Shown piece after piece: positions 31,742 through 43,700 of a stretch of DNA of 64,000 nt. A program made the translations under genes and the position numbers. This stretch comes from Macrostomum hystrix (Eukaryota > Platyhelminthes > Macrostomidae): assembly GCA_950097015.1 (NCBI GenBank), contig CATNEN010000039.1, positions 13,796,501 through 13,860,500 of the forward strand, in the 5' to 3' direction. The notes beneath the pieces are model-generated. The model ran no database searches and was not told where the DNA came from. It saw only the letters and a program-made list of their open reading frames with translations. The first letter of the stretch is position 1; every line of letters starts with the position of its first letter.

Positions 31742-34700
31742 TCAGTTTATTTTCACCATGCGTTGCAGACGCCGCAACAAGTTCTCCATGAAGCCCTGCT
31801 GATCCTCAGGCTGATCCAGCTCCTAGTGGGATTAGAAAAAAGCGATGGGGATAACTTAATAAATATAGCAATCAATTTTACTAAAATGGTAGTTAAATAA
31901 TCGAAATGGTGCACTTTTAGAAACCTTAATTTATATCTAAAGTACTTTTGATCTCCGTATTTACCGTGTTACCTTTCGCTGGCTATTTCGCTGACTCCTG
32001 AGCATACACTCACACAGGTGTGTAGCATCTGCCCCGAATTTCTCTTCGTCAGGCAGTGTACACTTTCACTGTGCCTTGGAGTTTGACACTGAGGGGCGTT
32101 AACAGCAAGACAAGCCCCTATACATATATATTAAAAGTAAATATGTACTTTTAACGAAATTAAAAGTACAAAGGTACACATGTAAGGTCTACGTAAGCAG
32201 CCAATCATCAACAAGCAGCTCACCCGAGGAGCAGACAGCATTGCGGCGAACCAATCGTCCGCGAGATTCGGAGCTGTGGCCAGTTCGCTTTCGAATCGGC
32301 CGCCTAGCAGGTACTGCCTCACGCGGGTGTCGTCCTCGAAGCCGGCAACAGGAATGCCAGCCGCAGACGATATCGAAGCCTGTCGCTGCTGCTCCGGACT
32401 GGCAGCAGCTGTCAGACGTCGAATTCCAGGCGTTGAAGTAACGGCCGATGCGTTCGCAGCGGCGGAGGCACTGCCCGGAGATAGGCGAGCCCAGCGCAGG
32501 TAGCAGTCGACGTGGGACCAGACGGCGAAGGTCAGGTGCTCCAGCGATACGGCCAGCTGGCTGGCTGAGAGGCGCCAGTCGACCAGAGCCGCAGTTAGAG
32601 GGGCTCGTAGATCTCCGCCGTGGATAGCGGCTAGGGAATGATTAGTCAGGCAGGGGCCATGCTGCTGCTGCTGCTGTTCCAGCTGCTGCTGCTGCTGAAT
32701 ATGCTGATAGAGCAGTGGCAGCCAGTCTTTGGTGAGCAGTTCTCTCTGCTCGGGGCCGAGTTCACTGAGACCATCGATTCTGTTGTTCGTTAAATAAGTA
32801 AAATTTTAATATTCTGATTTGCATCTAGTATAAAAACTGGAAATATACTTTTATTTAAAGGAAAAATGATGTACGACGCAGTGGCCACTGGCACATTATT
32901 TGACGATTCAAATTTTACCCATTCTTCTAACCACTGAGCACCCGTCAGCAAAATTTTATCTATTTTTTAATAACACAGCCGAACACAGTCGACTTTATGA
33001 CTCTAACCCAATCTGTCTACTTCTTCATGACGCAGTCTGCCCTATCTGTCTACTTCTCCATCATGCAGTCTACCCAATCTGTCTACTTCTCCGTGACGAG
33101 TCTACCCTATCTGTCTACTTCTCCATCATGCAGTCTACCCTATCTGTCTACTTCTCCATCATGCAGTCTACCCAATCTGTCTACTTCTTCATGACGCAGT
33201 CTACCTAATCTGTCTACTTCTTCATGACGCAGTCTACCCTATCTGTCTACTTCTCCATCATGCAGTCTACCCTATCTGTCTACTTCTCCATCATGCAGTC
33301 TACCCAATCTGTCTACTTCTCCATCATGCAGTCTACCCAATCTGTCTACTTCTTCATGATGCAGTCTACCCAATCTGTCTACTTCTCCATCATGCAGTCT
33401 ACCCAATCTGTCTACTTCTCCATCATGCAGTCTACCCTATCTGTCTACTTCTCCGTGACGCAGTCTACCTAATCTGTCTACTTCTCCATGACAGTCTACC
33501 CAATCTGTCTACTTCTCCATGACAGTCTACCTAATCTGTCTACTTCTCCATGACAGTCTACCTAATCTGTCTACTTCTCCATGACAGTCTACCCAATCTG
33601 TCTACTTCTCCATGACAGTCTACCTAATCTGTCTACTTCTCCATGACAGTCTACCTAATCTGTCTACTTCTCCATGACAGTCTACCCAATCTGTCTACTT
33701 CTCCATGACAGTCTACCTAATCTGTCTACTTCTCCATGACAGTCTACCCAATCTGTCTACTTCTCCATGACAGTCTACCTAATCTGTCTACTTCTCCATG
33801 ACAGTCTACCCAATCTGTCTACTAATTCCCCTTGACAGTCTCCTTGCCTATTCCAGTCTCACCTATGCGCCAGAGTTTTAGCTCCTTTGGTAGCGGATGC
33901 CGCGCTGGCCAGACAGGCCCGAGACAGCCGCACCAGGTGGCCAAGACAGGGTCTGCCGCCAGCAGACGGCTCACCAGGCGTCAGATAGGGCGGCAGAAGA
34001 GCGACCGAAGTGACACCGTCGGACGAACTAGACTTCTGCTGCGTGAGCTGATCCTCCTGCTGTTGCAGGTGCAAATCGCAGGCCAACAGTCTGGCTAACA
34101 ATCCTGTTAGTGCGGCCAAAGCGTCGGAGCGGCGCAACAGAATACGATGATCGATCGGGCAAGTCGATACCGACTCTGGCAGCTGAAGAGCCAGCGGAGC
34201 GGCATTGACTAGAGCTTCGGAAAGCCAGCGCTCAACGCGGCCTAGCAGTGGGGAGCGCTGATGAGTGACTAAGGCGGAGCAGCACTGCCTTAGAAGGCTG
34301 GCGAATAGTCCCAGCTCCTCCCATTGCTCCGGATCGTCGGGGAACCTGCAACAGATAGTAACTGCAATGGATTCAGAGATTGCCAACATTTCGCGGAGAT
34401 GTGTACAGCTGTTCAGTCCATGGACTGGAAAGTTTGCCGCGCTTAAATTAATTTTCTCGTACACAAAAGCGTTTGCCACCACATCACACCAAGGTCCCTG
34501 AGCTCGATTCCACGGCGAAACCACATTTATTTGGGGCGCAGCCGCATAGAGAAGGCTTGGGGGCTTGTCGTGCAATTGACGCCACTTGAGGGCCAGCCTC
34601 CAAGGCACAGTGAGAGTGCACACTGCCTGAAGATGAGAAAATCAGAGCAGATGTACCCAGCTGTGTGAGTACTCAGGAGAATGTGTGTGCTCAGGAGTCA

Positions 34701-37700
34701 GCGAAATGGGCTGAATAGCTTCCTTGATGGTTGCGCGTCTAAGGTCACCTAATGATGCGTAGTGCCCACAGCCCTTCTGAAAGCTATATTTTTAAATACA
34801 TGAAATCAAGTCTGGGCTAGGATTCGAACTTCCGACCGATGTCTAGGTCAGAAGCAAGAAACCAAGCAATGAATTTATTCCCCCATTCTCACCTGACAAC
34901 CAGTCCACTGCAGGCGGCAACAGCGTCCCAGTGCCGGTCGACAAACGTGAGAGCCTGCCTGGCTGCCAGCTGGTTCTTCCAGCCCAGCGATGCCATGACG
35001 GCTCCGGCGGCGCGCAGGGCGGGGAGCAGCAGCAGCCGGTAGCGAACCGCTGGCTCCGGTCCAACGCCAAGCCAGGCTGGATCGACGCCTAGATCTAACG
35101 CCGTCGCGGCGGCTGACGACATCGACGGCCGGCGGCCGAAAGCGGCGCAGTCGGCTAGGCGAGCGATGGCGCCGGAGTGGAGGAGGGCGGCGGCGCCAGC
35201 CTGGCTGGAGGCCAGTCGGCACAGCAGAGCCAACCGGGAGGCGGCCAGGAACAGCGGCGCCAGGGTGGCCGCATCCGACGAGTTGGCAGCCGGGCCGCCG
35301 ATGTCATCCATGCAGGATCCGGCCGAAGGAGTGACGGCCGCTTCTAGAGCCTCTGAGTCGGCGACTAGCGTGTCGACAAAGTGATCCAGGTAGCCGCGGC
35401 TGGCAAGGTGGGTCTGCCAGTCGGCGGAGCCAGCCGGGTCTAGGCGCATCGCCGAGTCCAGCAGCGAAGTGGCCAGAAGTCGCGTCACCGGATGCGCGTC
35501 GGCGGCGTCTCTGCAGGCCAATTCGGCGAGGTCCCGACCGCCGGCTGCCGCAGCCGCCGCAGCAGCCGCGGTGAATGCGGCCACAGCCGGCCTACCGGAT
35601 CGCAATAGGCCAGCGGCGGACAGCAGAAAGCAGGCGGCTGCGTACAGATTGCCGCGGATGCTCTGAGCCGACGAGCGATGCTGGAGAATGGCGCGGGCCA
35701 GAAGGCGGAGCAGCTGGAGCAGCTGTTGAAGCTCGCGCGAGTTCGATTCGGCGCCGATAGTCGAAGATGCTGTTCCGCCTGATAATTTGAGAATAGCAGT
35801 GTGCTAATGCCCTGTAGCGCCCTAGTGGTAAGCGCTTAGAATTTCGGACAAATAGGTCCGGAGTTCGAATCCAAGTACATCTTGCCCAACTGGGATATAA
35901 GGGAGAAATAAATCGATTTTGTATTCTCTTAGAGTTAAAAAACGGCTAATTGGTAACGCTTGCAGACTTTCTTTAGATGATTTTCGTTTGTTTCTGCCCC
36001 GTGGTCCGACAATTCCGTTCTTTTGTGAGTTTTAAAGTCCGGACGTATTGGAAAAAGCGTATAAATAACGGACTAACTGTGGATTATAATTCGAAATTTT
36101 CTTTCACTACTTGTAGTAGCGGCGTAGCCGTTGTAAAAAAATAGATTTTCCGCGGAAGGAGGAGCTCACACATGAATAAAAGCGTGTAGTTTAGTACTCA
36201 CCAACGCTAGGCGAAGCTTGCTGCTCCGAACCTGCCAACATCGTCAGTAGAGCCGTTGCGGAATCGTCGGCCATGGCGCTACCACTCATGCCATCCTGAC
36301 CGGAAGTGGCCAGTAGACTGTGCACCAGGCCCGAGGTGAGCAGAGCCACCGTGTTGCTCAGCGTCGCTGCTAAAGCGCCGCCGACTCCGTTAATGGCGAA
36401 GTCGCCGGAGCCGCCGCCGTCATTGCCGCCGCCACCGCCGCCGCCTAGAGCAGCCAGAAGGCGGCTAACGAATTCGGCTAAAAGAGTGCGGCGCTGCGAG
36501 GCGGTCGACGATGTCCAGTCGGGCGGGCAGGCGGCGAAAAGAACTTCGGTGGTCTGGCGCCAACCGTCGGCCATGGCGAGGCGTCCCTGTAATACGAATT
36601 ATGTTTTTCGGACATCAGATTACCAATCAGCAGGCAGTGAGGTGTTCATGACGTGAAAATCCAATATTTACGATTTTAACTAATTCAAAGCCGTCCTATG
36701 TGAGCATCGTCGAGATATTCAGCGATGCTTGTCGAAGACCCTGGTGACAAGGAGAAGTAACTTTTAAACGATGAAAATTTGTGAGCAGAAAAATATGCCT
36801 ATATTGGTGCCTTTTGCCATCGACACCCGACGAGAATCGTTGAATATCTCGCCGATGCCGATGTTTTGTGATTGAGGAAGTGCTTGCACCGTCACTCGCC
36901 TGTTCAGCCAAGCGCCTAGCGTTGCGCCTCTCGGCCAGTCGAAGAACCAATCGTATTTCGGCTTCCAATTCAGCTCGCTGTTGTACGCCGGCGCCGGAGG
37001 CGGCAGCCGCGGCCGCAGCGCCGGCGTAGAGCTTGGCAGCAAGAGCCTGCAGGCTGGTGACGCGGGCGCCGGCGGGCAGCTGCTCCTCGCAGGCGCGCAG
37101 CATCTCCTCGACGCTGTGCCGGTTTAGCTGGCGAAAGCGAAGCTCTGGTCGCGGCAGTCGACCAGAAGCGGCAGCGGCCATCGTCTCGTCGTCCAGATCG
37201 GCAGCAGCGGTGGCATCGTCATCCTCAGCTGAGTCAGCGGCTGCGGCATCTTCACTAGCCAGAGAATCCAGCAACGACAGCAGGGTGTCTTCGCGCTGCG
37301 GCGTCGAGAAGCTGTAGACCTGATCCATTGCGCTGCGCTCGGCTATGCCAACTGTCCAATCAGAGCCCAGCAGGGCGCGGGCCAGCTTGGCGGCGTGGCC
37401 GCGCTGATTGGCCAGAGTGGCGCAGCGAAGATCAACAGCCAGCAGGCGCAGCAGCCAGGCCTTCTGCAGGCGAGTGAGGGCTTGGCGTCGATTAGCTGGC
37501 GCTGGCTGCTGACGACGAGAAGCGGCCAGTAGGAATGTCAGCTGGCCAGCTAGAAAGTCGGAGCCACCGGAGCGCAGGTAGCGCAGAAAGCTGTTCGAGG
37601 TGTCGCCGTTGAGGGCCAGGCAGTAGGCTAGGCGATAGGCGAGGGCGAAGTCGGCATGGTCCGAGTCCGTTGCAGCGGCGGCAGCGCCCGGATCGGCGGC

Positions 37701-40700
37701 GCGACGCATCAGTGACATGAGCGCGTGCAGGCAGGTCTTCGGGAAACCATGAACTCCGGGCTCCTGAAATATGAATAGAAGCAAGGGATGATTACAGGGG
37801 GTGAGTTGCAGAGCCGTTGACGCGTTTGCCTCTCGCACCAAGGTCCCTGAGTTCGATTCCGCGTTGAGGACACAATTATTTGGGGCGCAGCCGCGCGGAG
37901 AAGGCTTGGGGACTTGTCGTGCAATTTACGCCCTTGAGGGCCAACCTCCAAGGCACAGTGAGAGTGCACACTGCCTGACGATGAGAAAGTCAGGGCAGAT
38001 TTAAACACCCCTGTGTAAGTGTGTGCTCAGGAGTCAGCGGAATGGGCAGAATTGCCTCCTCGCTGGCTGAGTCTAGTGTCACCAAATGATGTGCCATTAC
38101 CAACAGCCCTCCTGCAATTATTATTGTTATTAGCAGACATTTACAATACATATTTATATGTATTAGTTGCTATGGCAACACAACAGTTTTCCTAGACACA
38201 CCTGCAGCTGCGTCTCGCTCAGTCGACCGTCCATCCGGTAGCCAAGTAGGAAGTGGGCCAAATTAGGCGCAGACCTGTCCAGGCACTGCAGCAGCAGCAG
38301 CAGCACGCTTGTGCGGCAGGACGGAGCCGCGTCGGCGTCCAGAGCTGCGAATTCCGCATCTTGGCGCTGCGCCGTCTCCACAGCGTCCTCGCCTTCGTCG
38401 GCTAGCGCAGCGGTCGCCAGTGTCGTCACATTGGCAGCCAGCCAGGTTGTCGCCATTGCCACCCGTTCCATGGCCGAAGCCGACGCAGCGCTAGCGTCCA
38501 GCATTGCCAGGGCATCATCAGTTGACGCGTCTGCCCCGGAGGATGCGGTGGCAGCAGGCGCCGGCTGGTCGGCTTCAAGCCAGAAGGCGAATCCGCGCAG
38601 AATTCCCCGGCAGGTGTCGGCATCGTCTAGCAAAGCCCTGACCAGGCCATTGTGCGGCTGAGTCTGACCAACGGCTCGACGAAATATGCTTAGCGCTAGC
38701 CGGCCGTGATGTGGCGCAATGTCTCCTTGGCCGGCGATACGGCAGAGGCTGGCAAGGTGGTCGGGCCGTCGACTGTTGGCCAGGCTGACAGTGGCCAGCA
38801 GCTGGGCAGGTCGGACACCCAGGCCGCCGCCGCCGTATTCCCTGAATAGGGGTTCGATGACACTTGGACTTCAGCACGAGTATCTCTTTAACTAGGAGGA
38901 ACATTTGATTAAAAAATCCTAATTTATCCTGATTAAGATCCAATTAGGATTAGGATTTAAGATCCAATTAGGATTAGGATTCGCTTTATAGAAGTATATA
39001 AAAATGCTACTCAATTTACACTACTAAGAGTAGCGTTAGTAGCTTATTGCATAAAATCACGAAAAAAGTGTGCAACGGATTGCAGATTAGTGCATTAGCG
39101 CAGCAATGAATAAGACCAACCTGAGTAGGGCCAGCAGCTCTTCCTGATAGTTGATCAGTTTGTCTAGCAGTAATAGGGCGTAGAATGCGGCCCTGTGTAC
39201 AGCCGGCATGAGATCCGGCTGTTGCTGCTGACTCTGCGGCTGTGCTTGGCTCTCCATGAATCTAGACGCATCCGACAACAATTGTAGAAGCTGGCGAAGT
39301 GTCTGAGACTCTGATAATAGCAAAGATATCAAGTAGATATCTGCGGCTGTCTCTAACTGCAGCTGCTGCGACTGCTGCTGCTGCTGCTGCTGCAGCTGCT
39401 GTTGGTAAGCCGGATTGTAGCGCAAGTGGGCTCGCTGAACCACAGCCAAGTAGATCTGTAATTGGACAGGAATGTTAGCTATGGCTTTAACACCAATTCA
39501 GGCTAATAGCTCGCAATAACGTACAGTAGCACTACAAACCCATTTTGTCATTGTTTTCATACCAAGAGTCCCCCAATGAAATTTTTTGGCACCCGAATGT
39601 ATTGGGTGGTGACTGATTGGTTGACAGGTGTTCTGAGGTTGAGCTGCGCCTAATATCTAGGCTTGACCAGTGAAGTTGGAGAAATTCGAATAAGGATGTC
39701 CATAGTGGCCTAGTTCCACCTGTTGTAGCCCTTGAAGGTCCAGCAGTTCGTCTAGATAAAGGTAGGTGACCACCAAAGACGGAGATGATGCAGGCACATT
39801 CGGGTGACAGCTGATAAATTTTGAAGGCCTGGGAAGGCCACACTTAAGCGTAGTGCTAATTTTGTGTATAGGGGCGTATTATATAAAATACATTGAATTC
39901 CTCCCCATTAAAATAAATACGAACATTACCTCAAGGCAGGCGGAGGCGATGTTCCATCGTTCACTTGGCCGTCTGTAGGAGCGCATAGAGTGCTTCAAAA
40001 ACACCACTTCATTTACAAAGCGAAGAGCAGTCGAGTCTACAATACAGAGGCCGATAGATTTTCCAGAATACAATTGCTGCTGCTGCTGCTGATGCTGATG
40101 CTGTGACAGCTGCTGCAACTGTTGCATCTGTTGCTGCTGGCTAAGCAAGAGCTGCAGAAGGAGGCGCAGGGTGGCCCTAGTCAGCGGAAACTCTTCAACG
40201 CGAGCCTCCGCTTCGTCTACTTCGGCTGTCAGGCTGGCGACACCGCTGCCGGTGATACCGAAGCTGCCAGGCGGTGTCAGGCATCGAGACTGCTGCAGAG
40301 CCTGGAGAGGAATAAAGATTCTCGAACCAAGGAAAACAATACTTTTGTATGGTTCTTTTTTACCCAACCGCGAAATGGTTAAAAGGATTTCGCATCCACC
40401 TCTTACTTTACTTTTAATTTTGCATCAATTCAAAGAAGCCACACAACTCACCTGCCAGACGGTGGCAGCCAGTTGGGGTGTCTCGGCGAACACAGTCAAC
40501 GCAGACAATAGCCGGGCCTTCAGGCATAGTGGCACAGTGCAGGTGAGAAAGCCGACAAACAGGCCAATAGGCTGCCAGGCGGTGTTCTCGCAGAATTCGA
40601 AGCGCAAATCCGGTTCGTGATGAGCCACAGTGCCGATGAGGAGCAACACCTGGTAGGTGAATGAGAAGAATAACAATAATTGATTATACCCGACTCAATT

Positions 40701-43700
40701 GGGCGAGATGCACGGCTGCGTACGGCTGTTCAGTCCATGGACTGGGGGAGACGCTTATGCAGGCACCAATTAAGAGGTGGGTGAACTGAAGCAATGGTGA
40801 GTTTGTTCAAGTGTGGTCTGACCGTCAGGAATCGAACCATTGACCGTCAAATTTTGAGTCCGACGCTATAACCACTTGGCTACAAGCCAGAGTATTCTAT
40901 TCTAGTACGGCTGTTCAGTCTATGGACTGGGGGGAAGCCACAGTACTCTTAATCTACTATACTAAAAATGTTGATACCCAGGCTAAAACCCGTAGCGATG
41001 AGGAGATCATACGATGAGGAGATCATAAGCAGAGCGCTTAACGCGGTCGCCTCTCTCAAACCAAACACAGATAAGGCTCGGGAAACCATGAGAGCTAACT
41101 ACCCTGTAAAAACTTCGGCTGCTTCTTCGGCGGTTTTTTTGTGCAAAATAGGAGTGGAATCTACCAAAATCCCCCCCTATCTCGCAAGAGTTAAAGAAAC
41201 CACCAAGGAAGCAGCCGATGTAACAGTAAATTGTGCGGAAACCGCCGAAGAATCACCCGAACGAGTGGCCCATGGGACAACCAGAGAATTATTTACGGGC
41301 GATTCCTCGGCGGTTTCTGAGCATGGACTCTTCCGAACTGGAGGATTCTTTGGGTGATTCCATTTCGCCACCAAGAAGCACCGAGAAAACGCCCAGTTGG
41401 GTAGATTCTAAGCATGGAATCATCCGATTGGTATGTTTCCAGCGTTCGGCTGTTTCTTTTTCTGGAAACACCGCAGATTCCAACTGGAATCACTCAAAGA
41501 AACATCCCTATTTTTTAGCGGGTATTAGTGAGAATTTTGAGTCAAATAACACACCTGCATGAGTCCCTCCAACTCTAGAGGCGATATACCGGCGCCTCCG
41601 ACAGCCCTGCGCGCACCCAACTGCTGCTGCTGCTGCTGCAACTGTTGCAAATGCTGCCTCTGGTATTGCAACTGTAACTGAGGAGTCTGGTACAGGTGGG
41701 GATATAGAACGGTATTGCCAGAGCCCAGCTGGGAAGTAGGCAGCTCCTGTTGCAGAGTTTTCAAATACATTCGCAGACTAGCGTAGAAATGATCCCAGGA
41801 GAGCACGGAGGCCTGCCGACTCAATGAAAAGGTGCCGGCGCGCAGCATTGCGTAGCAGGCCCTGGCCTGGGTGCGGCCGCATGCTAGGCGAGCCAGCAGG
41901 CGCAGAAACGGAATGTAAAGCGACGGAGCCAAGACAACGTCGCTAGCCAGGCGAAGAAATTTCGCTAGAGCCACCTGGCGATTGCTTGGCCTAGTCTTGC
42001 TCAAATTGAAATGGTCATTGGAGATGGACTCGCCGCCAAGCCAATAGTCTAGCGTCAGGTCGCAGTCACCGGCGGCTGGATAAAGAGAAGCCAAGATGCT
42101 TAGCAGGTCTTCGAAGTCACGTCGAAGTCCACTAGGCGGTTGGACACCCTGGGCAGCGTAGTTCGAAGCGATGCGGGCCGCTTTGTCCGTGCTGTCGCGA
42201 AGGGATTTCACCTGGGCGCAGCGCAGGCGGTTAAATATGAGCTACATTAGCATCGCATTTATTCTATTATTTATTCCAATTTAAACAAAATGAGTTCTAT
42301 CTAGCTACATATCCGGCCAATTCTATTTTTAGCAACACGCGTCTTATCAAGCATCCACCTCACGCCAATTCTATTTTTGGCAACACGAGTCTTATCAAGC
42401 AACATATCCAAGCACCAAACGTACACCGATTTTATTTTTAGCACACGTTCAAATTTTTCACCTGCATGGGCATAAGACAGACGTAGTCTGTCAGCAGATA
42501 GTGCAGACAACGCAGCGACCATTCGTTGCCTCGGCACCAAGATGCGGCTCCGCCGCCGCCATCGCCAGACGGCGCTAAAAGGCTGGCCAGAGCCACAAAA
42601 GCACCATCAACAATGCCAGCCTCTGTTGAAGCTTCTCCGTCGTCGTCATCCACATCGCTAGCAGAGAGTCCGCCTTCAGCTTGAGAAAATGCTGCGGAGC
42701 CAATCAGGCCAGTCTGTTGAGCGCGCCGAATAGCGACACCCCAGGCGAAGCGAATCAAACCCTGGACCGGCTGATTCTGCCAGCGCTGACCGCGCCTCAG
42801 CGTCTGGTGCAGGGTGGCGGCGAATCCGTTGCCAGAGCCGGCAGAAGCAGGCGCCAATAGCGGATGCGATTCGTCTGGCTCTTCACCGTCCGGTCCGGAA
42901 CAGTCGAACGATGTCAACACGGCTAGAATCAGAGCCGCATGGACCCTGCGACAGGTTTAAGAAGTCACTATTATATAAGCTTGGATATTATCAAGGATTA
43001 ACTCAACTGCAGACGCACCTGTCGATGGCAGCCGACGGAGGCGGTAAGTCCCGCTGCAGAAATCTCATTACGGTGAGCAGCTCCTCAGCGCTCAATGGAG
43101 TCTGGCAAGCCCATAGAAACACACAGTCGGCTAGGCTGTGTCGAATCTGGCTACATAAGCCGGCAAATTGGCGCCGATGCCTGGCGTTGCCAAGGGCGCG
43201 CTGCTCTTCCAGTCTAGCCGTCGCCTGACGCTCTTTGGCCGCAGGCAGCAGGTCGAGAATGGCGCCTAGGAGGCCGTCGCGCCACAGGCCGGCTGTGATA
43301 TCGCTGACAGTCTTGGCAATGTCCGGACTAGATGCCACCGTGTCGAATGCCCAACGACGACCAGGGCGAGCTTCGATAAGCCAACGAAGAGTGTCAACTG
43401 AGCAGCGCTGCTGGTCGTAATAGAGTAGGACGGCCACTAGACCGCGAGTCAGGTCCGGATAGGACGGCTGCTGGCCCTCCGCTGGACGACGGGGATAGGC
43501 GAAGGGAAAGAGGGAAGAATTCATAGCAATGGATTGCTCGGCATAACGTCTCGAGTTCGAATCTCAGCAAAATGGAAACAATTCGTCTACTTGAGCAAGA
43601 AATGAATTCTAATTTCCCATGCTTCAATTTACTCAGCAGTGAAACAGGTACCCGCATTAGCTAGGGCGGGCAGTTTAGTAGTGTGGCCCCTCCCCTCATA

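Noticed and set aside
34875-35222. Arg/Pro-rich frames in the NUP205 region
   Set aside because: Alternative frames of a GC-rich coding exon whose correct frame matches NUP205.
41177-41562. Overlapping frames of 64-129 codons on both strands
   Set aside because: They arise from imperfect inverted repeats in an intron and resemble no known protein.
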